From NCBI RefSeq assembly GCF_004375085.3, contig NZ_SNAQ03000005.1:186001-250000 (forward strand): 64,000 nucleotides of DNA, given 5' to 3'. The notes under the pieces are model-generated. The model worked only from the letters and a program-made list of their open reading frames with translations, was not told the DNA's origin and did no database searches. The position numbers and the translations under genes were made by a program. Shown in pieces: positions 1 through 7,729 of the stretch (the first letter of the stretch is position 1; every line of letters begins with the position of its first letter). This DNA comes from Lewinella sp. W8. Its GTDB lineage: Bacteria; Bacteroidota; Bacteroidia; Chitinophagales; Saprospiraceae.

Positions 1-478
1 TTCTTGCCGCTAGATAGTCTTTAAGCTTAACGATTTCCAGGTCGGTGATGAGCGAATCTAGGGACTTTCCAGTAGTTGAAAAAACTTCGCTGTAAGCCAG
101 TAGGAGGCTATCCATAGTCCGCTGTTGGCAAGCGATTGCGTGCTGATAGATAGGATCTATCCGTTGAATTGTCTTAACGTATTCCCCCTGGCGATTATCC
201 CAATAATCATCAAGCAGGGACTGATCAACTGCCGAAATTCGGCCGGCAAAAACCGCCCGGACCGTATCCTTTACCCTGGGGATTGGAATCGGGTCTTCCA
301 CTCGGTGTTGCAATGCGAAGAGATACTTCCGCTCGTTTTGTAAAACTTGGTAGATGGTATCTTTTCCGGCAGGAGATAAGGAGTCCAATCCAAGACTGCG
401 AAAAAAATCGTCGCGTTCTTGTTGGGCCGAAATAGAATGCAAAAAGAATAGGAAAATCAGGGTAAATAGCGGCCTCAT
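1..478 (-). CDS. Secreted protein of unknown function (3' end outside window)
   Basis: An open frame runs on the minus strand from the ATG at 478 to the left edge, so at least 159 codons are present and the C-terminus is missing. The protein begins MRPLFTLIFLFFLHSISAQQ, a clear Sec signal peptide with likely cleavage after SISA. The mature part is hydrophilic, with many Asp, Gln and Leu residues. I recognise no family. A TACCTTTG box at 521-528 lies about 40 nt upstream and fits transcription from there. The signal peptide shows export; whether it is periplasmic or surface-located cannot be told from the visible part. Confidence 0.75.
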   Translation of the reverse strand, partial: MRPLFTLIFLFFLHSISAQQERDDFFRSLGLDSLSPAGKDTIYQVLQNERKYLFALQHRVEDPIPIPRVKDTVRAVFAGRISAVDQSLLDDYWDNRQGEYVKTIQRIDPIYQHAIACQQRTMDSLLLAYSEVFSTTGKSLDSLITDLEIVKLKDYLAAR

Positions 479-520
479 GAAGGAATAGGGTATATTAAAA
501 CAACTACTTTTAAGGAAGCT

Positions 521-528
521 CAAAGGTA
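521..528 (-). promoter_or_regulatory. Putative -7 promoter box TACCTTTG
   Basis: The minus strand reads TACCTTTG, matching the Bacteroidota -7 consensus TAnnTTTG, about 40 nt ahead of the ATG at 478. No convincing -33 TTTG is visible. Confidence 0.45.
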
Positions 529-923
529 ACCAACACTTACACATTAAATAGGCTATCTAGGTTCGTCAAATATGCAACCAGACCACCTTGCCCCTCCCAA
601 AACCCGGGCACCCGCGCACCGTCGCAATGGATTTAATGCTGCCCCCCCAATGAACATAGATTTTACTTAACTCCCTTCCCGCTTACCCCGGGTAAGGCTT
701 GCTCCACAGGCCGGTCGTTTTGGGTAACCGTTAAGCTAGTGACCAATCAGGTAAATTCTAAATCATTAATCAAAGGCTTGTTTAGACTTTAATGGAAAAC
801 TGTTCATTATTAATCTACTTGATGGTGTGGTCTTTTTTCGGGCTTTCCCACCCCAATGAACGACGTAAGAGGACTTCAGGCAAGCAGCACAGTATCCGTA
901 ACCCGTATTTTTAGCGCCTTTCG
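529..923. other. Intergenic region with one perfect dyad
   Basis: This gap lies between two divergent genes. I see no coding frame with a credible start. It holds a perfect 15-nt dyad, CTTACCCCGGGTAAG, at 682-696 (7-bp arms around one base) that could be a protein-binding site or small hairpin. The rest is mixed AT-rich and C-rich sequence with no RNA structure I can defend. Confidence 0.4.
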
Positions 924-930
924 TACTTTG
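924..930 (+). promoter_or_regulatory. Putative -7 promoter box TACTTTG
   Basis: TACTTTG is a one-base-shorter version of TAnnTTTG. It ends 16 nt before the ATG at 947, predicting a short leader of roughly 10-13 nt. Confidence 0.35.
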
Positions 931-946
931 CCGTAAATAGACGACT

Positions 947-2656
947 ATGCGCTTCGGTTTCCTCCGCTACCTGACGGGAATCGGCCTTCTGGCCCTCCTC
1001 TTTTTCGGTTGCCGCCCTACCCCCGAGATTGATTACATCGCCGAAAAATCGTCCAGCTACGATTCGGTAGCCGTCGCCGGCCCCCATCCCCTGGCCACCG
1101 CGGTGGCCGAAGAAGTCCTCCGGTCGGGGGGAAATGCCATCGACGCGGCCGTGGCCATGCAGTTTGCCATGGCGGTCGTCTACCCCCGGGCGGGGAACAT
1201 CGGCGGCGGTGGCTTTCTCATCTATCGTCCCGCCGACGGAGCGCCCACGGCGCTCGACTTCCGGGAACGCGCCCCCGCGGCCGCCAGCCGTGATATGTAC
1301 CTCGACGACGAAGGAAACGTCATTCCCGGGCTGAGCACCCGAGGTCACCTGGCCGTTGGCGTACCCGGTACGGTAGCGGGCATCCAGGCCATGTACGATA
1401 AGTACGGTTCCCTGCCCTGGGCCGACTTGGTCGCCCCGGCCATCAACCTTGCCATGAAGGGCTATCGTCTAAGCGAAGCGGAAGTGGGAAGAATCAAACG
1501 GTACCACGCTGACTTCACCGAATTCAACGATCGTACGCCCTTCTCCGACAGCACGGTCGTGGAAGGGACGCTGGTACAACAGCCCGACCTGGCCCGGACC
1601 CTGCTGCGCATTCAGACCGAAGGGCGGGACGGTTTCTACACCGGAGAAACGGCCCAATACATCGTGCAGGAGATGGAAAGCGGTGGTGGCCTGATCACCC
1701 TGGAAGACCTCGCCAACTACGAAGCTTCCTGGCGCCAACCCATCACCAAAGCGTACGACGACTACACCATCATTTCCATGCCCCCCAGCAGCAGCGGGGG
1801 CATTTGCCTGGCCCAAATGGTCGAAATGCTGGAGCCCTACGATTTGGATTCCCTGGGCTTTCACTCCACCGCCGCTACCCACCTGACGGTGGAAGCCATG
1901 CGGCGGGCCTACGCCGATCGCGCCGAGTACCTCGGCGATGCCGACTTCTACCCCGTCCCCATGGATTCGCTGCTTTCCGATGACTACCTGAAGGACCGCA
2001 TGGCTGACTTCCAAACAGACTCCGCGGGCACCTCCGATGACGTCACGGCCGGTGCAAACCTCCTTATGGAAAGCTTCGAAACTACCCACATCAGTATCGT
2101 CGACGCCCAGGGCAACGCCGTTTCCCTCACCACCACCCTGAACGGCAATTTCGGCAGTAAGGTCATGGTCGACGGTGCCGGCTTTTTCCTCAACAATGAA
2201 ATGGACGATTTCAGCGCCAAACCCGGAGTTCCCAATATGTTTGGCCTCGTGGGTAAGGAAGCCAACGCCATCGCTCCCGGTAAGCGGATGCTCTCCAGCA
2301 TGACCCCCACCATCGTCGAAAAGGACGGTGAACTCTTCCTGGTACTGGGTGCCCCGGGTGGCTCCACCATCATCACCGCCGTACTGCAGACCTTCCTGAA
2401 CGTCGTTGAATTCGGTATGCCTCTCCCCGAAGCAGTGGCCGCCCCACGCTTCCACCACCAGTGGCTACCCGACATGATTACCTACGAAAAAGGAGCTTTC
2501 TCCGAAGAAGTACTCCAGGAACTCACCGACATGGGACACCAATTCCGAGAAATCAACCGCATGGCCGTCATCAAAGCCATCCAGCGTCTCCCCGACGGAA
2601 CCTTCATCGCCGCCGCGGACCCGAGAAATCCGGATGATGATGTTGCGGGGTATTAG
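947..2656 (+). CDS. ggt: Gamma-glutamyltransferase, lipoprotein
   Basis: Gamma-glutamyltranspeptidase (569 aa) cleaves the gamma-glutamyl bond of glutathione and related compounds and transfers it to water or an acceptor. The signal sequence ends in a lipobox (LLFFGC, Cys22), so it should be membrane-anchored. The N-terminal half has the family pattern GGNAIDAAVA and GNIGGGGF. The autoprocessing site is at residues 379-381 (TTH, followed by SIVDAQGNAVSLTTTLN); family knowledge makes Thr379 the new N-terminus of the small subunit and the nucleophile. GSKVMVDGAGFFLNNEMDDF and the late PGGSTIIT motif also match. Length is typical. It stands alone on the plus strand, convergent with the aminotransferase gene. 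Transfer to water or to amino acids cannot be told apart from sequence. Confidence 0.95.
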   Translation: MRFGFLRYLTGIGLLALLFFGCRPTPEIDYIAEKSSSYDSVAVAGPHPLATAVAEEVLRSGGNAIDAAVAMQFAMAVVYPRAGNIGGGGFLIYRPADGAPTALDFRERAPAAASRDMYLDDEGNVIPGLSTRGHLAVGVPGTVAGIQAMYDKYGSLPWADLVAPAINLAMKGYRLSEAEVGRIKRYHADFTEFNDRTPFSDSTVVEGTLVQQPDLARTLLRIQTEGRDGFYTGETAQYIVQEMESGGGLITLEDLANYEASWRQPITKAYDDYTIISMPPSSSGGICLAQMVEMLEPYDLDSLGFHSTAATHLTVEAMRRAYADRAEYLGDADFYPVPMDSLLSDDYLKDRMADFQTDSAGTSDDVTAGANLLMESFETTHISIVDAQGNAVSLTTTLNGNFGSKVMVDGAGFFLNNEMDDFSAKPGVPNMFGLVGKEANAIAPGKRMLSSMTPTIVEKDGELFLVLGAPGGSTIITAVLQTFLNVVEFGMPLPEAVAAPRFHHQWLPDMITYEKGAFSEEVLQELTDMGHQFREINRMAVIKAIQRLPDGTFIAAADPRNPDDDVAGY

Positions 2657-2660
2657 TTCG

Positions 2661-2837
2661 TTAGTAATTTGGTCTGTTGGTCTGTTGGTCTGTTGGTCTG
2701 TTGGTCTGTTAGTCTGTTGGTCTGTTAGTCTGTTAGTCTGTTAGTCTGTTAGTCTGTTAGTCTGTTAGTCAAAAATCACCAACGTACTAAAAGACTAAAT
2801 TACCAATAGACTAAATTACCAATAGACTAACAGACTA
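2661..2837. repeat. 12-copy octamer tandem array inside an imperfect palindrome
   Basis: Twelve uninterrupted copies of GTCTGTTR occupy 2672-2767, with a partial thirteenth unit to 2770. Copies 1-4 and 6 end in G; copies 5 and 7-12 end in A. The left edge (2661-2680, TTAGTAATTTGGTCTGTTGG) matches the minus strand of 2803-2822 at 17 of 20 positions. The right edge (2825-2837, GACTAACAGACTA) is the exact complement of the repeat text. The block lies between two convergent genes, outside any coding frame. It may act as a shared 3' structure; that role is inference. The array is long enough to vary in copy number by slippage. Confidence 0.9.
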
Positions 2838-2845
2838 CTCCCCTT

Positions 2846-4054
2846 CTACCCCAGTTTCCCCAGTGCATCGGCAATCCGCTCGATGGCTTTGGTCAGTTGC
2901 TCTTCGCTGGCGGCGTAGCTGATCCGCAGGCACGTTGGCGCCCCGAAAGCACCTCCGGTCACGGTGGCCACGTGGGCTTCCAGGAGCAGGTATTCGGCCA
3001 GGTCGTCGCTGTTGTTGATGGTGTATTCTCCGGCAGACTTACCAAAGAAAGCACTGACGTCCGGGAAGATGTAGAACGCTCCCTGGGGACGGTTTACCCG
3101 CAGTCCTTCGATTTTTTCCAGACCATTGATCATCAACTCCCGGCGGCGCGCGAAGGCCTCCTTCATTTTCATGCTGGGCTCCAGGCTACTGTTCAGGGCG
3201 TGGGCGCCGGCCGCCTGGGCGATGGAGTTGGCTCCACTGGTGCTTTGTCCCTGTAACTTGGAACAGGCCTTGGCCACGTGGAGCGGTGCTCCGATGTAGC
3301 CCAAACGCCAGCCCGTCATGGCGAAGCCCTTGGAGAAACCGTTCACCGTGATGGTACGATCCGCTACTTCGGGGAAGGTTCCGATGCTCGCGTGAGCCCC
3401 GGTGAAGTTGATGTGCTCGTAAATTTCGTCGGATACCACGTAGATATCGGGGTACTTTTCCAGCATCCTGGCGATCGCGCCGAGTTCCTCGGCCGTGTAC
3501 ACGGAACCGGTAGGGTTACAGGGAGAGGAGAACAGGATAAATTTCGTCCGGTCCGTGATGGCCGCCTCAATTTGATCGGCGGATACCTTATAGTCGTCTT
3601 CGATGCCGGCACCCACGATAACGGGAACGCCCTCCGCCACGTCTACGATGGCCGAATAGCTCACCCAGAACGGGGCCAGTATGATCGCCTCATCTCCGGG
3701 ATTGAGGAGGGCCATCGCTACGTTGGCGATGCTCTGCTTGGCTCCGGTACTCACCACAATTTGCTCCGGAGCGTAGGTCAGACCGTTTTCACGCTTGAAC
3801 TTATCGGAAATTGCCTTTCGCAATTCGGCCGTACCCGGCACCGGGGTGTATTTCGTGGCACCTGCGTCCAGCGCCCGCTTTGCTGCGTCTTTAATGTGCT
3901 CGGGGGTGTCAAAATCCGGCTCTCCAAGGCTCAGACTGATGACGTCGTGCCCCTGCGCCTTGACCTCACGGCCAAGCTGGGCCATCCGCAAGGTGGCGGA
4001 CTCTTCCATTTTCAGTACACGATCAGATAAGGTTCCGGTAACGGTGGTGGACAT
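2846..4054 (-). CDS. Class I pyridoxal-phosphate aminotransferase (aspartate aminotransferase-like)
   Basis: PLP-dependent fold-type I transaminase, 402 aa from the ATG at 4054. The N-terminal SLGEPDFDTPEHI, the central SSPCNPTGSVY, SDEIYEHI and the PLP-lysine motif NGFSKGFAMTGWRLGYIG (Lys242) mark the aspartate aminotransferase Ib-type group. The C-terminal arginine that binds the substrate carboxylate is in TCLRISYA. Substrates are probably aspartate/oxaloacetate or other amino-acid/2-oxo-acid pairs. The frame stays open up to 4186, but a TAACTTTG box at 4094-4101 lies between the two candidate starts and the family N-terminus begins near STTVTGTLSDRV, so 4054 is preferred. Monocistronic, convergent with ggt. 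Confidence 0.93.
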   Translation of the reverse strand: MSTTVTGTLSDRVLKMEESATLRMAQLGREVKAQGHDVISLSLGEPDFDTPEHIKDAAKRALDAGATKYTPVPGTAELRKAISDKFKRENGLTYAPEQIVVSTGAKQSIANVAMALLNPGDEAIILAPFWVSYSAIVDVAEGVPVIVGAGIEDDYKVSADQIEAAITDRTKFILFSSPCNPTGSVYTAEELGAIARMLEKYPDIYVVSDEIYEHINFTGAHASIGTFPEVADRTITVNGFSKGFAMTGWRLGYIGAPLHVAKACSKLQGQSTSGANSIAQAAGAHALNSSLEPSMKMKEAFARRRELMINGLEKIEGLRVNRPQGAFYIFPDVSAFFGKSAGEYTINNSDDLAEYLLLEAHVATVTGGAFGAPTCLRISYAASEEQLTKAIERIADALGKLG

Positions 4055-4093
4055 AAGTAAATCCTTTTGGGGTGTAGCGTTTAGACTTCGCCC

Positions 4094-4101
4094 CAAAGTT
4101 A
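4094..4101 (-). promoter_or_regulatory. Putative -7 promoter box TAACTTTG
   Basis: An exact TAnnTTTG match on the minus strand, 39 nt before the ATG at 4054. It supports that start over an upstream in-frame one at 4186. Confidence 0.5.
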
Positions 4102-4175
4102 CTCCGAACGAGGCGCATTCCGCATGATCCAAATTGAGGATTTTTCCGGTGGCTAACCTGAAACCAGGGTCTACT

Positions 4176-4946
4176 TTACCACCCAATCACCTTCCGCATC
4201 AGCCTGCGTTTCCAGCTAAAGGGGATGAAGCGCCCGACGAATGCAAAGGCCCTGGTGTCCAGACCAACGTAGCGGCGCGGACGCAGGTCCCGCGTAGTTC
4301 GGTAGATAGCCGTGGCCACCTGTTCCGGACTAAGCTTCACCTGCTCCAGCTTCAGTGCCCGGTAATCCTGGTGGTAATCCAGCACCATGGCCGTACGGGC
4401 GTACATCGGACTGACGTCGCTGACCCGAATGCCGTATTCCCGCCACCCGATGTCCAGGCTTTCCGTAAAACTGAGCAGCGCCCGCTTCGTTAAACAATAA
4501 CTCACCAACTCCGGACTCCCGTGCAGGGCTCCCGCACTGGCCACGTTGATGACGTGGGCCCCGGGAGTCGCCCGCAGGTACGGTAACGCCAGATAGGTGA
4601 GATTCAGTGGTCCCCGGAGGTTCACGTCAATGATCCGGTGGTGATCCTCCAGCGATAGGTCTTCAAAAGCTCCCACCCGGATAATCCCAGCGTTGTTCAG
4701 TAACACCCGTAACTGCCCGTCGGTCTGCTCGGCAAAATAGACCAGTGCCGCCCGGCAATCGTCCTGATCGGTAACGTCCAGCCGCCGGGCACAACATCGC
4801 TCCGGGCCCAGTTCTCCGGCGATTTCCGCCAGTCCCGCTTCGTCAATATCGAAAAGTCCCACGAAGTAGCCCCGCTCGGCAAACAGCCGCGCCGTGGCGC
4901 GGCCAAACCCACCGGCCGCCCCGGTGATGAAGATGGTTGGTTGCAT
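4176..4946 (-). CDS. Short-chain dehydrogenase/reductase
   Basis: Classical SDR of 256 aa. The NAD(P)-binding motif TGAAGGFG is at residues 8-15, followed by LLNNAGIIRVG and the catalytic set Ser (NVASAGALHGS) and Tyr-x3-Lys (YCLTK). An acidic residue after the second strand (FDID) hints at NAD rather than NADP. After the catalytic core the C-terminus is long and basic (FIPFSWKRRLMRKVIGW), as in membrane-associated SDRs of the YqjQ/DHRS type; association with the membrane is inference. Start chosen at the ATG at 4946 because the Rossmann fold begins directly after MQPTIFI; the longer frame to 5030 adds a basic stretch unlike the family. The substrate cannot be predicted. Confidence 0.88.
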   Translation of the reverse strand: MQPTIFITGAAGGFGRATARLFAERGYFVGLFDIDEAGLAEIAGELGPERCCARRLDVTDQDDCRAALVYFAEQTDGQLRVLLNNAGIIRVGAFEDLSLEDHHRIIDVNLRGPLNLTYLALPYLRATPGAHVINVASAGALHGSPELVSYCLTKRALLSFTESLDIGWREYGIRVSDVSPMYARTAMVLDYHQDYRALKLEQVKLSPEQVATAIYRTTRDLRPRRYVGLDTRAFAFVGRFIPFSWKRRLMRKVIGW

Positions 4947-5000
4947 GCGGGGTAAGGTACGGGATGTACGGGACTGAATTTTACGCCCTACTTTCGAGTA

Positions 5001-5252
5001 ATGAACCCTCCCGATATTCAACCGCATCAATGCTACGTGATTTTTGCAGAACGGGAAACGGGTATTGTCTTGAATAAAGGGTTGACAAGATGTATGATAC
5101 CAGCGGAAGACCCGTTCTACGTTTTTGATGATTTAGCTACTGCCAGAGCGCATACCTTGCGGGTAGTCGAAAACGCCGGTTTCCCCGTTGAAGGCGTGAT
5201 ATATGACCCTCTAGATAATATGATCGCGCTAATTGAACCCGAAACCCTCTAA
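5001..5252 (+). CDS. Small protein of unknown function
   Basis: 83-residue soluble, acidic protein with no signal peptide. Residues 10-20 (CYVIFAERETG) and 38-50 (PFYVFDDLATARA) suggest a small alpha/beta fold, but I recognise no family. TACTTTCG (4989-4996), a one-mismatch TAnnTTTG box, ends 4 nt before the ATG, so the message may be near-leaderless. The next gene starts 3 nt after the stop, so the two probably form an operon. Base composition in this pair is more AT-rich than in the flanking genes. A divergent SDR lies upstream. Confidence 0.65.
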   Translation: MNPPDIQPHQCYVIFAERETGIVLNKGLTRCMIPAEDPFYVFDDLATARAHTLRVVENAGFPVEGVIYDPLDNMIALIEPETL

Positions 5253-5255
5253 TTC

Positions 5256-5690
5256 ATGTCGAATAAGGAGCTGATCAAATACGCCAGCATTTTTGTCGCA
5301 GTCGTTGCGCTTCCTTTTCCGTTAATTGTCGCTTTTCAAGACATTACGGGACCGTCAATCGCAGAAGGCTTACTTCAGTATTACTATGACCAATCCTACA
5401 GTGGAGTAGTAGTTGAAACCTATGTAGACTGGGACAACCATGCTTACGAAGTTATTTTACTGAATTCAGAAGAAAGGGTTGTTCTCCCTTCTGGTTACGG
5501 GCATCTATTTCAAGAAATAAACCCAGGAGACTCGCTCCATAAAGGTCCAAACTCCTTCTATGGGCTACTAGTCCTTGGAGAAGACACCATTCACATGAAT
5601 TATGCTACCTGGATATGGCATAATTTGATGGAAGAAAAGGAAAGGGAAGAAATCCTGGCGGAACTTGAGAGTAGGAAAAACAAAGAATGA
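5256..5690 (+). CDS. Membrane-anchored protein of unknown function
   Basis: 144 aa. One hydrophobic segment at about residues 10-27 (ASIFVAVVALPFPLIVAF) follows a charged N-terminus, so it is probably an inner-membrane anchor or uncleaved signal. The rest (SGVVVETYVDWDNHAYEVIL and onward) looks like a small beta-rich domain with a highly charged C-terminal helix (EEKEREEILAELESRKNKE). It starts 3 nt after the preceding small gene and is likely co-transcribed with it. I recognise no family. The AT-rich composition and lack of known relatives mark the pair as a possible lineage-specific insertion. Confidence 0.65.
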   Translation: MSNKELIKYASIFVAVVALPFPLIVAFQDITGPSIAEGLLQYYYDQSYSGVVVETYVDWDNHAYEVILLNSEERVVLPSGYGHLFQEINPGDSLHKGPNSFYGLLVLGEDTIHMNYATWIWHNLMEEKEREEILAELESRKNKE

Positions 5691-5944
5691 AGCCGCTACA
5701 CTCACATGAGTTAAAGGGATTAGTCAGTGAGAACTGGTTATCCGGACGGGACTTTCGTTAAGAACTCCGATCAACCTCCCGCGTAATGCACTTTCGTATT
5801 CCCCCCTGCACCTGCACCGGCTGAGCCGAGTATTCCGCTTCGCTTCACGCTTGCGCCACCTTATCCAAAGCAAGTCCCCAATAAAATCTGACTTTAACAC
5901 CCTCCGGCTGTAAACATATCCCCCGGTAACCGACTTTTGCCAGT

Positions 5945-7369
5945 ATGCGAAAGTTTCTCCTCCTCCCCCTTTGTTGTTTGTTTACCCTTACCGTCTCCGC
6001 CCAGGAGGTGATCGCCGTCGAACAACAGGACCCGACCCTTGCCTTTATTCTCAGCATTGTGCTGGGGCAAACGGTGGACTATGACGTAGAAAATTACGCC
6101 ATCACCTACACCACCACCGACCCGATGGGACAGCCCGATACGGCTACCGGCCTGCTGTGTGTACCAATGGACCGGGATCTCGTCTTCCCCCTGGCGGTAT
6201 ACAATCACGGTACGGTGGACCGGCGCGATGCGGTCCTTTCCGTGGAAGGTAATCAGGAGCGCTTCGTGGCGCAGGGCATGGCCTCCTTTGGCTTCATCAC
6301 CCTGGCTCCCGACTATCTTGGCCTCGGAGGAAGTGACGGCATTCACCCCTACCTGCACGCCGACACCGAAGCCAGTGCGGCCATCGATATGGTCATCGCC
6401 GTGCGTGCCTGGCTCGATGAACAAAACATCGCCCGTAACGAGCAGGTATTCGTTACGGGATACAGCCAGGGAGGCCACGCCAGCATGGCCACCCATAAGA
6501 CCATGGAAGCCAATGCCGACGGCCCGGCCATCACCGCCGCCGCCCACCTGTCGGGCGCCTACGCCATTACCCCCCCGAACGCCGCCGTCCTCGGGCTCTC
6601 GGAAGTGGAAGTGGGTGGCTTCCGCTTTTTCCTCAATCAGGTCATCGGTTACGAGTTCGTCTACCAGCTCTACGGCGGTGTGGACAGCCTCTTCGTGGAA
6701 CCCTACCGGGCGATCGTCCAGGATTTCGTGGCCGGCAGCATCGACCTCACCCAACTGGCCGTCAACGTGGATTCCACCCTGCGCGCAAACGGTGACGTTG
6801 TCGGTGACATTTTCTCGCCCCAGTATGTACTCGACGTTACCAATCAGGACACCGCTCTCTTGGCCGCCTACGCCGAAAACACGGTTTCCAATTTCGCTCC
6901 CGAGGCACCCACGCTGATCTATTACTGCAACGCCGACGAAGTCGTACCGCCCGCCCAGGCCCAGGCCGCCTTCGCCGCCATGACCGCCCTGGGTAGTACC
7001 TCGGTCATCATCGAAGACGGTGGTGCCTTTAACCACCTGGATTGTGTAGAGCCCGCAGCACTGCGCGCCATCGACTTCTTCCTGGAACTGGCAAATGTTT
7101 TCCCCGTCAGCCTGAACAATGTCGCTGATCGCCCCGATCTCCAGTTGGTCCCCAACCCCATACGGGCCGGGCAAACGCTGACAATGGCCGGACTCCAATC
7201 ACCCAGCCCCTTCACCCTCTACGACCAGAGCGGACGCAGCCTGACCCAGGGCATCACCACCGCCAGCGGCCACCTTACCCTACCCGCCTACCTGCCCAAA
7301 GGTATGCTCGTCGTGCAGGTGGAGCTTCCGGACGGTAGCTCCGTCATCCGGAAGGTAATCGTACAATAG
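5945..7369 (+). CDS. Secreted alpha/beta hydrolase with type IX sorting tail
   Basis: 474 aa. The signal peptide is MRKFLLLPLCCLFTLTVSAQ. The catalytic domain has the nucleophile elbow GYSQGG (Ser in VTGYSQGGHASMATH, about residue 177), an early oxyanion-type strand (AVYNHGTVDRRDAV), an Asp candidate in YYCNADEVVPPAQAQ and the final His in GAFNHLDCVEPA. This resembles secretory lipase/esterase-type hydrolases. The last ~75 residues (LVPNPIRAGQTLTMAG ... YLPKGMLVVQVELPDGSSVIRKVIVQ) match the Bacteroidota T9SS type A sorting domain, so the enzyme should cross the outer membrane and be surface-attached or released. The ester substrate is unknown. Confidence 0.88.
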   Translation: MRKFLLLPLCCLFTLTVSAQEVIAVEQQDPTLAFILSIVLGQTVDYDVENYAITYTTTDPMGQPDTATGLLCVPMDRDLVFPLAVYNHGTVDRRDAVLSVEGNQERFVAQGMASFGFITLAPDYLGLGGSDGIHPYLHADTEASAAIDMVIAVRAWLDEQNIARNEQVFVTGYSQGGHASMATHKTMEANADGPAITAAAHLSGAYAITPPNAAVLGLSEVEVGGFRFFLNQVIGYEFVYQLYGGVDSLFVEPYRAIVQDFVAGSIDLTQLAVNVDSTLRANGDVVGDIFSPQYVLDVTNQDTALLAAYAENTVSNFAPEAPTLIYYCNADEVVPPAQAQAAFAAMTALGSTSVIIEDGGAFNHLDCVEPAALRAIDFFLELANVFPVSLNNVADRPDLQLVPNPIRAGQTLTMAGLQSPSPFTLYDQSGRSLTQGITTASGHLTLPAYLPKGMLVVQVELPDGSSVIRKVIVQ

Positions 7370-7398
7370 CGGGCTGAATGGGGTGATGCCTCGGCTGA

Positions 7399-7708
7399 GA
7401 TCCGGGTGTTTCGCCTTAGCCTCAGCCTTATCCTCTACCTTCACGACCGGCTTGCGGAGCAAGCCTCTTCCGGATTTCCTCGCCTTAGCCTGAGCCTTAG
7501 CCTTCTCCTACTGCTCCATGATTGGCTCGACGTGCAACGTCTCAACCAGTTTGTCCCCACCGGCTTTATCCCTCCACCAAACGACCGGCTTGAGCTTGCC
7601 CGACCATTCATCGATGGGGCGCGGGGCAAGCCTGATCCGGGTGTTTCGCCTTAGCCTCAGCCTTATCCTCTACCTTCACGACCGGCTTGCGGAGCAAGCC
7701 TCTTCCGG
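7399..7708. repeat. Perfect 75-bp direct repeat with internal hairpins
   Basis: Positions 7399-7473 and 7634-7708 are identical over 75 nt, 235 nt apart. A third truncated copy of the repeat head (CTTCCGGGTGTTTCGCC and onward) follows at 7703-7734, and a diverged one (CGCCTTAGCCTGAGCC) lies at about 7481-7503. Each full copy ends in a hairpin GGCTTGC-GGA-GCAAGCC (7449-7465, 7684-7700). The block fills the 360-nt gap between the hydrolase and the 3' end of the giant gene. I see no credible coding frame. It is either a 3' structural element or debris of a short dispersed repeat. Confidence 0.85.
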
Positions 7709-7729
7709 GTGTTTCGCCTTAGCCTTCCT

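Noticed and set aside
1469-2458. 329-codon frame antisense to ggt
   Set aside because: Gly/His/Val-rich shadow of a strong coding gene; no start context.
2672-2770. CRISPR or coding repeat reading of the octamer array
   Set aside because: Units are directly abutting 8-mers without spacers, and all frames are short.
7399-7708. CRISPR array (repeats spaced in an intergenic region)
   Set aside because: Only two full 75-nt copies with one long spacer, and no cas genes.
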